Shown: piece after piece, positions 41,074 to 52,500 of the stretch
Layout of the letters: every line of letters starts with the position of its first letter
How positions within the stretch are numbered: the stretch's first letter is position 1
Source: Opisthocomus hoazin
Taxonomy: Eukaryota > Chordata > Aves > Opisthocomiformes > Opisthocomidae
DNA: 64,000 bases
Reading direction: 5' to 3'
NCBI RefSeq assembly: GCF_030867145.1
Contig: NC_134443.1
Span: 2,170,001-2,234,000 of the forward strand
The notes under the pieces: generated by a model
Told to the model about the DNA's origin: nothing
Database searches by the model: none
The model's input: only the letters and a program-made list of their open reading frames with translations
Position numbers and translations under genes: made by a program

Positions 41074-42884
41074 GTAGGGAGGGGAGGCAGAGGGGGTGGC
41101 GGGGGGGGGGGCGATTCGCATCCCGGAATGCGGCGTTGGGGTTGGGATGGGGGGGGGGGTGGTCATTTAACGCTCTGCCCTTTGGGGAAGCCGTGCCTCA
41201 GTTTCCCCTCCCATCCCTGGCACCGTCCGTCGCCGGTTTTGGGGAAGCCGTGCCTCAGTTTCCCCTCCCTGGCACCGTCCGCCGCCGGTTTTCATACTCT
41301 GGGGTCTGCAGAGGGGGGGGGGAACCCCCGAATGCTCTCGGGGGAGGAGGCCGAGGTGGCGGGCGCTTGCCCGGGGGGTGCCAGCTCCCGCCCGGGCCCC
41401 GGCGACGCGGTCTCGGTGGCGCGGCCGTCGCCCCCCCCGCCCCGGTCCCCGCGTTCCCCCCGTCGCGGTGCGGCCGCCGCTGCCGGTGCGGTGCCCGGGA
41501 TGGCGGTGGGCACCGGGGCCGGACGGGGACCCCCTGCCCGCCGCGGAGGGGGGGTCGGGCCCCGCTGGGGCTCCCCGCGCTCGGCCCCCGCCGCGGCCGA
41601 GGAAATGAGATTTTTCCTGGCCCGGGCGCTTGTTTGTGCGCTGAGCTCATGGGCCGCCCCCCCCCGGGCCCCCCCGCGCCTTCCGGCAGCCATTCCTCGC
41701 TGCGGGACGTTTCCCTCCGGCTCGGAGGGCAGCGGGACCCTGCCGCACCCCCCACCCCCCCTGCCTCAGTTTCCCCATTTCTTATCAGGAGGCGGCGGCT
41801 GCGCGCGGGGTGCTGGGGTGCTTCGGTTTCGCTCCGGGTGGCAGCGGGGGGGGCACAGGCGGTGGGGTCCACCCCGGTCCTCGCTGCCCCCTCCCAGGGC
41901 GCCGGGAGCCGAGGGGGAAACTGAGGCACGGCGACGCACGCAGCGTCTTGGGGACGTGGGGGCTGCCGGCGGCTTCGCGTCCCCGTCGTGCTGCCGTCCC
42001 CTCCACCCCCCCGCCACCCACTTCGGGGGGGCTGAAGCCCACCTTGCCCACCCCGCGGCGGACCCCCGGGGTGGCGATTTGCCGCCATGCGAAGCCATTA
42101 TCCCCCCCCCCCCCCCCAAATCCCCCCCGCTCCTCCCCGCCGCCCGGATCAGAGCCAGCGGCTGACATCAGTCGGGGGGGCCACGCTCCCCCCGCCAGCG
42201 GGCCCGAGCCCACCCCGCCACGGCCCGGGACCCCTGGGGGGGCTCCAGCCCCGTCCCACCCCGCGGGGGCTCAGCCGCGGCCGCAGGCGCCGTGAAACCC
42301 GGGGGTTATTCTCGGTGTGCGTGGGGCGCAGCGGGGAGCGGGGTGCGGTGGGAGCGGGGTGCGGGGGGAGCGGGGTCCCCACCCCAGCACCGCTGCCGGG
42401 GGGGGGCACGGCACGGCCGCCCCGCCACGGGGCCCGCGGTGCCGGTGGCACGGCCGAAGCAGCGCCCGTCCCCGCGGCGGGGGACGGACCCCGGGTCGTG
42501 TGGGTGCTCGTGGTTTGGGGGGGTCCCAAGCAGCGGCCGGGGGGGGGGGGGCGATGGGTCCCTGGGGGGCTGGGGCAGCGCAGGGGGGAGTCACCGGCGC
42601 TCGATGGGGGCCATCGATGGGGGTGACCCCCATAGGGGGGAACCCCAATAGAGGGGACCCCAACAGAGGGGACCGCGAGGGGTCTGCGGGCAGCCGAGAG
42701 CACCCAGGGCGGTTCTGGGGGGGGGTCCACGCGGGGGTGGGGAGCGCTGGGCGCTGGCGGGGCGCGGGGGGGGGGCCGCCGAGGGGAGGGACCGCGCGAT
42801 TTCAGGAAGAAATCATAACCGAGCCGCCGCGGCCCAGCTCGCCGCCGCCGCGAGGCCTCCGCGCCCGCCCGGGGGTCCGCAGCC

Positions 42885-42908
42885 ATGGCCGGCCGCCCCC
42901 CGCCCTCG
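42885..42908 (+). CDS. ARHGEF2: Possible alternative first coding exon of ARHGEF2 (MAGRPPPS)
   Basis: An ATG in strong Kozak context (GCAGCCATGGCC) opens 8 codons, MAGRPPPS, ending in phase 0 at a good donor (CG/GTGAGT). The surrounding 0.6 kb is very CpG-rich, as in a promoter. It would join in frame to the common exon at 50881. No comparative support is available from sequence alone; chance is a real alternative for so short an exon. Confidence 0.25.
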
Positions 42909-43904
42909 GTGAGTCCCCGAGGCTCAGCGCGGGGGGCCCGCAGGGGCCTCGGGGGTCGCTGCCGCTGCGGGGGCCCCCCCGAGCACCCCGCGACGCCGGT
43001 TCGGCGCCCGCCCGTGCTAGGGGTGGCCGGGGGGATGCGGGGGGGCTGCGTGGCGGGGGGCCCCCCCGCGATCCGGCCGTGCCCGCCGTGCCGTGGGGCG
43101 GCTGCGTCCCCGCCGCCATGCCCGGCGGCGATGCCCGGCCGAGGTTTTGGCGACGGGCTGGGAGCTGGGGGGTCTCGGTGAGGGGAAGGGGGGGGACCAG
43201 GCGGTTTCTCCCCCCCCGCCCTGGGCTGGGGGTCCCCCCTGCAACCGGCGCACCCCCACCCCCACCCTTCCTGCCTTCCCACGGCTCGGCCGCCGCCGCT
43301 TCCCCCTTCGCCCTCGGCCCCACGTGACGCTCGCGGGGGGTTTCCAGCGCCCGGATCGGGCCCCGCCACGCAGGGAGAGGCACCGGACCCCTCCACCCCC
43401 CACCCCCATCCCGGCCCCCACCGGACCCCCCCCGCCCCACCGCAGCCTGCCGCGGGGTGACGGGGCACCCGCTCGGGGTCCCCTCCACCGGTTGGGGGGC
43501 TGCGTTTGGGGGGGGGGGGAGGAAGCAAACCCCCAGATGGCGGCGTTTGGGGGGGAACAGAGGGGGGAGGGGGACGGCGTGTCCCCCCCCACGCTCGGGG
43601 CCTCGCCAGGGTCCGCTTCGGACGGCGGTGCCATCGAAACGCGGCCTCGGCGGCAGCGCTGCAGGGTCCCCACTCCGGGGTCCTGGGGCGCGTTTTTCCC
43701 GCCGTCCCGGTGCGGGGGGCCGCGTCCCGCCCGGCGCGGGGGCATCGCGCCCGCTTCCTTCGCCGCGTGGCGTCCGGCACCGCCGTGCCGCCGCCGCTTC
43801 CTTCGCCGCGGGCCGTGGTTCCCGCCGCCATCCCGGGGCGGTGGCGGGGGCTCTTCGTGCCCACGAGGCTTTGTCCCCGTCCCCTCGGCGAGCCCTCGAG
43901 ATGC

Positions 43905-44265
43905 GGGGGACAACGAGATGGGGGGGATAACGAGATGGGGGGGATAACGAGATGGGGGGGATAACGCCGCTCGCTCCCCTCTTCCGGGGGGGGGGAAGCC
44001 ATGGCGAGCAGTGGGGTCCCCAAACCGACCCCCAAAGCCACCCCCGTGGGTGGGGGGGGCGGCTGCCCTCCGAACCCCCGTTTTGGGGGAAAAAGTCTGA
44101 AAATAGCCGCTTTGGGTAGAAAAGGGAGGTGGGGGGGCACAGGGCTGCCGGCGGCGAGGCTCCGGCGATGCCCCCAGCCCCCATGGGTGCCGGGGAGCAT
44201 CCCCCCCCCCGCATCTCATCCCCATTGGGGCTGGCGGCTGCGGTGCCGGGGGGGGGGGGGGGTCG
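43905..44265 (+). repeat. Duplicated block, copy A
   Basis: Starts with tandem GAGATGGGGGGGATAAC units and continues through GCCATGGCGAGCAGTGGGGT and GATGCCCCCAGCCCCCATGG. The same order and sequence recur at 50193-50565 in the same orientation with few substitutions. Both copies are in ARHGEF2 introns. It matches no repeat family that I recognise. Confidence 0.85.
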
Positions 44266-44759
44266 TTGATTCGGCGAAGCAGCGGCTCGCGCCCAGCGGG
44301 CTGGGTGGCTTCGGCCCGGGGGGTCACCGGGTGACACTCGGGGGTCCCCAAAACGCGTCCCCTCGGGCGCAGCTGCGGGCGCTGGCGGGACGCGGAGCCG
44401 TCCCGGTGCCGCGGTTCGCTCCGTGGCAGCGGGATAAATCCGACCGATCCCGGCCGCCCCCGGTTAACGTCCAGCGCCGGGCGCTGGGGTCCCCCCCCCC
44501 CGCCGCCGTTTTAAGGGGAAAAACGCAAAATTTCTCCGAAATCCTGCCTTCAGCCTGACTTTCCGTCACTGGGGGTCTGGGGAGGGGGAAGCGGCGTTTC
44601 CAATCCCCCCTCCCGAAGCTGGGGGGGAAGCGGCAGCCCCCCCAGGAGCAGCTCTGCGGGGAAGGGGTCCGGCACCGACCTGCTCCGGGTGCCGAGAGCC
44701 CCGAAACGGGGGGACAAAAGTCACCCCGGGATTCGCGTGGAGCCCCGGGACGGCGCTTT

Positions 44760-45105
44760 GGGGGGGTTCGGGGCAGTTGGGGGCGATTCAGGACAGTATG
44801 GGGGAGATTCGGGGAAGTTTTGGGGGGATTTGGGCCAGTTTTGGGGCGATTCAGGGCAGTTTGGGGGCGATTTGGGGCGGTTTTGGGGGGATTTGGGGCA
44901 GTTTTGGGGCGATTCAGGGCAGTTTGGGGGCGATTTGGGGCGGTTTTGGGGGGATTTGGGGCAGTTTTGGGGCGATTCGGGGCAGTTTGGGGGCGATTTG
45001 GGGCGGTTTTGGGGGGATTTGGGGCAGTTTTGCGGTGATTCGGGATAGTTTTGGGGCAATTCGGGGCAGTTTGGGGGGATTCGGGGCAGTTTTGGGGCAG
45101 CCGGA
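44760..45105 (+). repeat. G/T-rich higher-order minisatellite (63-bp unit of about 16-bp monomers)
   Basis: Monomers vary around GGGCAGTTTTGGGGCGATTC. Groups of four form a 63-bp unit repeated at least three times between about 44830 and 45040, flanked by less regular monomers. The array ends 360 bp upstream of the canonical ARHGEF2 start exon. Confidence 0.88.
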
Positions 45106-45400
45106 CGATGGGGGGGTCGCAGTCCCGTGGGGTTTTCCTTTTATTTTGGAGTCCGGCGGGGGTCGTGGCCCCACAAGGCGTGAGGAGCCCGGGCGGGGGG
45201 TGCGGGCGGGGAGGGGAAACTGAGGCAGGAGAGCGGGGCGGGGGGGGGCACGGACCCAGGGAGCCGCTGGGGGGGTGGTCGGGGGGGGGGGTGGGTGTCG
45301 GACCGGCCCCCCCCCCCCGCAGCGGCCGTTCCCGCGCTGCCGGGGGCCCGATCCTGCGCGCTGCCGGTCCCGCGGCGAACAAAGGCCCGCGGGCAGCACG

Positions 45401-45460
45401 AGGGGGGGGGCGGGGCCGAGGGGGAGGAAGGGGGGGGGGCGGGAAGGGGCGGGACGGCTC
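45401..45460 (+). promoter_or_regulatory. ARHGEF2: GC-box promoter of canonical ARHGEF2 start exon
   Basis: Three GC boxes (GGGCGGGGCC near 45408, GGGCGGG near 45437, GGGGCGGGAC near 45446) lie within 65 bp before the ATG at 45469. No TATA box is present. This looks like a TATA-less Sp1-type promoter; the transcription start is not determined. Confidence 0.45.
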
Positions 45461-45468
45461 CACGCGTG

Positions 45469-48400
45469 ATGTCCCGCACCGAGCCGCTGCCCCGGGAGAG
45501 GAGCGAGCGCGATAAGGTGGGTCCCGGTGGGCCCCTCCACCCACCCCCCCTAAGGGAGAGGGGCCGGGGGAGTCCCCCCCGCCCCTCTCCCTTAGGGGAG
45601 GGTGGGGTGGGGGGGCATTTCCGTCTGAGGGGGGGTCACTCGCTTCGGGGTCCTGCCAGGGCGAAGGGGGGTGCGGGGATGCTCATAAGAAGGGGGGGGT
45701 GGTGTTTATGCACCTTTTGGGGGGGGGGTCCCTAGCAAAATGGGGGGGGGGGGGCACAGGGAGGTGGTCGAGGGTGGCACCGCCGCTCCCCGTCGCGCAG
45801 CGGGGTCTCCTGGGAAGACAATGACCCCCCCCGGCTGCCCCGCCGCGTCACCCCCGCCACCCGCGCCGGGACCCCCGCCACCGCGCCGGGACCCCCCGCC
45901 ACCGCGCTGGGACCCCCGCCACCGTGCGGGGACCCCTGTTACTGTGCCGGGACCCCCGCCGCCACACCGGGACCCCCACCACCACGCTGTGACCCCCACC
46001 ACTGTGCGGGGACCCCTGCCACCGTGCTGTGACCCCCACCTCCACGCTGTGACCCCCACCTCCACGCTGTGACCCCTGCCACCATGCGGGGACCCCCACC
46101 ACCACGCTGTGACCCCTGCCACCATGCGGGGACCCCCGCCACCGTGCTGTGACCCCCACCTCCACACTGTGACCCCCGCCACTGTGCGGGGACCCCCCGC
46201 CACCGTGCTGGGACCCCTGCCACCACGCTGTGACCCCCACCACTGTGCGGGGACCCCCACCACTGTGCTGGGACCCCCGCCACCACGCTGTGACCCCCGC
46301 CGCCACGCTGGGCCCCCCGACACCGAACGAACGTCCCGCCGGCAACTTCCTCGGCCGAACTTCCTCCGCCGCCCTCGCCCATCAGCCTTGTTTCCGCCGA
46401 GGCCGAAGGCCTTGCGGTGGCGTGGACCCCCCCAGCTGCGATGCAGCCGGTGAGGAAGTCACCTTCTCCCCGCCGTGAGGGGGTGGGAGCACAGTGGGAC
46501 CCCCCCCCCCGGTTTTATTGTCCGCAGCCCGGTGGAGACAAAGCCCTGCCGTCGTTGGGGAAACTGAGGCACGGCGAGCCGGGGCGCGCTCGTCCCGCGG
46601 GAGCCATCGCCCGCGTCTCGGCGAGGCGGGGGCCGTCGCGCTGCCCGGAGCGTGTGGCAATCGCCGGCGTGGCGAAACGACGGGCAAGGAGGGGGGGGGG
46701 ACACGGGGGGGGGACACAGACACGACCCAGCTGGTGCCTGCGCCTGGCAGGGCTTTGTGCGGCGCGGGGCGGGCGAGGCAGGTGGGTGCGCGAGGCGGGC
46801 GCGCGACGCCCCGCTCCCCCCCCTGCCTCAGTTTACCCCAAACTGGGGATTTTCGGGGGGGGGGGGGGAATCCCCTGGCTCACGTGGCGCGGGTCGGCCT
46901 CGCGTGAACCGAGGTCGTCGGGTCTGTGCCAGACGGAGGTTTGGGGGTCGGGGTTTGGGGGGGGGTCGGGATTTGGGGGGGGGGTCGGGGTTTCGGGGGG
47001 GGGGCCGGAGGAGGCGGCGGCTGGCGGGAAGTGGTTGTTGGTTCCTGCGCCGGCCCCGGGGGGGGGGGGGGGGGAAATGGCGGTTTTTGGTTTTTTTTGT
47101 TTAAAGAAAGTTTCATCGAAGCCGGGTTTGCCCCACCCGAAGCCGTGCCCTGGGCCGGGGGGGGGCTGTCGGTGTCCCCCCCCCGGGGAGGGGACGGCTG
47201 CCACGCGCTCGCAGAGCTGCCACCGTCCCCGCCGCCGGCTTTAGAAATGGGGGGGCCCCCAGAAAAGGCAGCGGGGGAGTGGGGGGGACCCCCCCCCGGC
47301 TGGGCTGTGCCGGTGGCAGAGGGGATGTGGGGGGGGTTGTGGGGGGGGTTGTGTGGGGAACCCCCCCTGCCACCGTCCCACCGCGGCTTTGCAACCGTGG
47401 GGACCCCGTCTCCGCAGTGGGACCTGCTTTTGGGGGGACCCCGGCAGGTCAGGCCCCCCCCCGCTCATAAACCTTGGAGCCTCCCCAGAACAGCAGAGGG
47501 GGGGGTCCCCACCACTCCCACGCCGCACCCCCCCCGGCTGAACCCCCCGATACCCCCGGCCTCTCTCCTCTGGGGGCTTAAAACCTCCGAAGGGGCAAAT
47601 TGGGGTCCGGAATGGGGCTTTTGTTCGCTGGGGGGGGGGCATCCCCTCTTTTGGGGGGGGGGGAAGGAGCTGCTGGGGACCCCCGCGAGTTTTCGGCCCC
47701 GGCGCGGCGTTGTCTTTTGTTGGCCGGCGTGGGCTTTGTTCGGCGGCGGGGCGGCAGGCGGGGGGGGACCGTCCCCAACGAGGGGGGGGCCCAGCGCCTC
47801 CGTGACGCCGTTTCGGGGCTCGGATCCATCCCCCAGGTCAGGCCTTCGCTTTTTCGGGGGGTTCCCACCCCCCCCCCCCGAGCTTTTACCCCCCCGGCGC
47901 GGGTGTGGTGATGCCGCAGGTGGCGGTTTTTGGGGGGGGGGGACACCATGGGGTGGTGGCAGCTGGGGTTGTCATCACCCCAAAAACCTCCCCCCCCCCC
48001 CCCCGCCAGGGTCTGGCCGGAGTCTGGGGGCTACGGAGGTTGGCGCGGGGGGGTCCTGGCGCGGGAGGGGACGCGGGCTCTCGTGGGCGACGTCGTGGCG
48101 GTGCCAACAGAAATAACACCCGCCCGGCCCAGAGCCCCCCCAGAACCCCCCCGGTTCTGTTTATAAACGGAGAAACTTTCTGCCCCCCGCCAGCGCCGGG
48201 GAGCTCGGGGGCGGGGGGACCCGGGACCCCCTCTGGGACCCCCCCCGGCCCCGTGGACCGCGGTGCCAGGGTCTGGCTTGAGCCCCGGTTCGGTCGCGTT
48301 GGCCGGGGTGGGGGTTTTGGGGGGGCTGGGGGTGATGCTGGGGGCGGGGTGTTGGGGTAACCGCTGGGGTCTGGGGGGCGGCGGGGGGGACTCGCAGCCA

Positions 48401-49538
48401 CCTCACGTGTTTTGGGGGGCAGAGGTGGTGGCAAGGCTGCCTTTTCCCCCCCCCCCCCCGGGGTATTTATGGGGTCCGGTTGCCTCCGCCATGCTCCCCC
48501 CCCCGGCCATGGGGTGCAGCCCCGCACTCCCAAACCCGCTGTCGGAGCCGGGCATCGGGGCTGGGTGGGGGTCCCGGTCCCCCCCGTCACCCCTTGTCCC
48601 GTCCCCAGGTCCTGGGGGTCCCAGGGGCAGCGGGACCCTCTGTGCCCCCCCCCCCCCGCGCTGGGTCTGGGGCTGCCGCGGGGGGGTCCCGCTCCCCAGT
48701 GCCCCCTCCGACCCCCGTGGGAGCCCTGGGGGGGGACCCGGACGGGTTTGGGGGACCGGGGCGGGGGGAGCGGCGTCGGGGGCAGCTCCGGGGGGGCTGG
48801 GGGGGGGGCAGGAAGGGGCTCCGGCGCCCGCCTTTGTCTGCCGGGCTTCCTGCGGCGGGGCCGGGGCTGCCGGGACCCCCGGGGAGGGCGGGGGGGGGGG
48901 CCCGGCCGAGGTAGGGAAGGGAAGAGAAGGAGAAAAAGAAAAGCAGAGGAGAGAAGGGAAAGTGGGGGGAAAGGAAAGAAAGCGGGGGAAAAGGAAAGGG
49001 GGGGGGGGGGAAGAGGAAAAAAAGGCAAAACAAAAAAGAAAAAAGGAAAACAGAGAAAAAAGGCCCTAAAAAAGGAAAGCAGAGAAAAAAAGGGGAAAAA
49101 AGGTAAAAAAGGAAAAAGAAAACAGAGAAAAAAGAAAGCAAAAAAGATAAAAAAGAAAGGAAAAAAGGAAAAAAGAAAGCAAAAAGGATAAAAAAGGAGA
49201 AAAAAGAAAGGAATGAAGGAAGGGGGAAAAGAAAGGAAAAAAGAAAGCAAAAAAGATAAAAAAGAAAGGAAAAAAGGAAAAAGAAAGCAAAAAGGATAAA
49301 AAGGAGAAAAAAGAAAGCAAAAAAGATAAAAAAGGAGAAAAAAGGAAGGAATGAAGGAAGGGGAAAAAGAAAGGAAAAAAGAAAGCAAAAAAAGATAAAA
49401 AAGGAGAAAAAAAGGACACAAAAAAGATAAAGGAGAAAAAGAAAGGAAAAAACCAAAAAGATAAAAAAGGAGAAAAAAGAAAGGAATAAAGGAAGGGGAA
49501 AAAGAAAGGAAAAAAGAAAGGAAAGCAAAGAGGCCAAA

Positions 49539-49570
<32 letters not shown>

Positions 49571-52500
49571 GGCAGGGAAAAAAAGGCAAAGCAAAGAAAA
49601 AATCAAAGCAAAAAGCACCAGGCCTGGGAGCGGCCGGGGTGCACGCGGGGCCGCGGTGGCGGCCGGGAGGCTCGGTGGGCGCTGGGGGGGCCGGGGGGGC
49701 CGGGGGGGCCGGGATGTGCTGCTGCTCCTGCGCCCCGTTCCCGGCGGACGCGGAGGCGGAGAGACCCCTCTGCGAGGAGCGGGTGAGCGCCGACCCCCCC
49801 TGCCCGGCCGTGGCCCCCCCGGCGTCCCCCCCCCCCTCCCTGGGGGTCTCCTCTCCCTGGGGACCACGGGCGGGGGGTGCGCGTGGCCCACTCCTGTCCC
49901 GTGGTCTTCCTCACCTTCCTCACCTTCCTCCCCACCCCTCCTGGGGGGGCCCTGGGCCTTTCACCCACCCTCCCGGGGGGACTCGGGAACAGGGATGGAA
50001 ACGGGGACCCCCCCCCACTCCGGCATCACGCTGAGCCGTGGGAAGGGGGCTGGGGGGGCTGGCGCGGAGGGGGTGGGTTTGGTGGGTGCCCCGGTGCCAG
50101 GCACGGGCGGGTGCCGCAGCTGGGGGGGGGGACAAAGGCAGCTCTGTGCTGGTTGGGGCACGGGGGGGGGCCGAGGCAGGAGCGGCCGCCCTCGAGATGG
50201 GGGGGATAACGAGATGGGGGGGATAACGAGATGGGGGGGATAACGAGATGCGGGGGATAACGCCGCTCGCTCCTCTCTTCCGGGGGGGGGGAAGCCATGG
50301 CGAGCAGCGGGGTCCCCAAACCGACCCCCAAAGCCACCCCCGTGGGTGGGGGGGTGGCTGCCCCCCAAACCCCCGTTTTGGGGGAAAAAGGCTGAAAACA
50401 GCCACTTTGGGTAGAAAAGGGAGGGGGGGGGCGCAGGGCTGCCGGCTGCGAGGCTCCGGCGATGCCCCCAGCCCCCGTGGGTGCCGGGGAGCATCCCCCC
50501 CCCCAGCTGCGGCCCCCGCATCTCATCCCCATTGGGGCTGGCGGCTGCGGTGCCGGGGGGGGGGGCGGGGGGATCTCTCCCGCAGCCACCCGGTTGTCAT
50601 GGTTATGGGATGATGATGATGATGATGATGATGATGGGAAGCACGGGCGAGCGGAGCGATCGGGGTGGCTTCTCCCCAGCCGCGCCGCTCCCCGACCCAC
50701 CCCCCCCGGGGTGGCAGGACCCCCCGAGCGTCGCGGGGGACCGGGGCGGCCCTCCTCACCCCCGTCCCCCCGCCGCCACGAGCCGCCTCGCCAAGCAAGC
50801 CGGGGCCGCGGCGGGGGGTGCCGGCGGGCGCCCGCCGTGCCGCAGCCCCGTCAGGCCCCCCCCCGCGTCTCCCCGGGCAGGGCAGGGAGAAGGAGAAGAT
50901 GAAGGAGGGCAAGGAGAAGGACGCGCGCTACACCAACGGCCACCTCTTCACCACCATCTCCGTCTCGGGCATGACCATGTGCTTCGCCTGCGCCAAGAGC
51001 ATCACGGCCAAGGAAGCGCTCGTCTGCCCCAGTGAGTAACCGCGGGCGCTGTGCCGGGGCGGCTCGGCCGGGACCGGGCACCGGGATCCTCATCGCCAGC
51101 GGCCGGTCGCTCCCAGTTGGACCAGTCGCTCCCCGGTTCGGCTCTGTGGGTGCGGGAGGGATGCTCCTGGAATGTCTCCCGGGCATCCCGGCGAACGCCG
51201 GCGCGCCACGTTGGCACGTCACGGCGAGGCAGCCGGCACCGCTGGCACCGGTGCCGGAGGGAGCCGCTGCGCCGTGGCACCGGGCGCTGCGTGTGTGCCA
51301 TGGCACTGGGCATTGCATGCACTGTGGCACCGGGCGCTGCGTGCACCGTGGCACCGGGCATTGCATGCACCATGGCACCGGGCGCTGCGTGCACCGTGGC
51401 ACTGGGCGCTGCGTGTGCCATGGCACTGGGCATTGCATGCACCGTGGCACCGGGCGCTGCGTGTGCCATGGCACCGGGGTGCTGCGTGCGCCGTGGTGGC
51501 ACTGGGCGCTGCGTGCGCTGTGGCACTGGGCGCTGCGTGCGCCGGTGCCGGGGGGTCTCGGCAGGGGCGCCGGGGGGGTCTCGGCAGGGGCGCCGGGGGG
51601 GGTCTCGGCAGCCGCACCGGGGGGGTCTCGGCAGCGCCGCGGCGGCTCAGCTGCTCCCCGGCAGCTGCGGCTCCTGGTCGCGTCCACCCGCATCCCCCTG
51701 GCATCTGCTCCCGTCGCTCCGGCACTTGGCGGCTCACCCGGGGTGGGGGCGGCGGGAGGCTCCCCCCGGTGTCTTGGGGGGTGGCCATGTTGTCACCTCT
51801 CCCTATGTGTCCCCCCCCCAGCCTGCAATGTCACCATCCACAACCGCTGCAAGGACACGCTGCCCAACTGCACCAAGGTGAAGCAGAAGGTGAGGCACAA
51901 GTGGCACGAGCTGGCCGGTCTCAGCCCCTCCAGGGGTTTTTGGGGGGGGTGGGGGGCACACACGCCACCCTGGGGGACGGTGGCACTCGCCGTGACGCCT
52001 CCGCTCCCTCCCCCAGCAACAGAAAGCTGCGCTGCTGAAGAACAGCTCGGCGCTGCAGTCGGTCTCGCTGCGCAGCAAAAGTGAGTGGGGGGCGAGGTGC
52101 CATGGGGGGGGGGGCGGGGGGGGGGGTAGGGAGGGCAGCCCTTCCCCCCCCCCGCCTCTCACCGAGGTATCGGGGCAGGGCCGGGTCCCTCTCCCAGCTC
52201 TGGGGACCCCCCCTGGCTCTGGGGACCCCCCCACAGCTCTGGGGACCACCCCCCAAGCTCTGGGGACCACCCCCCAAGCTCTGGGGACATCCCCCCAGGC
52301 TCTGGGGACACCCCCGGGAGGGCTGGGGGCACCCCTTTGGCTCTGGGGACCCCCCCCCAGGCTCTGGGGACCCCCGGCTCTGGGGACAACCCCCCCCCAG
52401 GCTCTGGGGACCCCTACTCCAGCTCTGGGGACACCCCTTCAGCTCTGGGGACCACCCCCCCAGCTCTGGGGACCCCCCCAGGCTCTGAGGACACCCCCGG

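Noticed and set aside
42149-44351. Several 440-680-codon minus-strand frames in the 42-44 kb region
   Set aside because: Very high GC content removes stop codons. Translations are Pro/Arg/Gly-rich without domains.
46441-46449. ATG CAG CCG followed by a GTGAGG donor as a further ARHGEF2 start exon
   Set aside because: Three codons are too little evidence, and the ATG context is poor compared with 42885, 45469 and 49714.
47886-49891. Phe/Leu-rich minus-strand frames resembling membrane proteins
   Set aside because: They are translations of the polypyrimidine strand of the A/G tract at 48905-49620.
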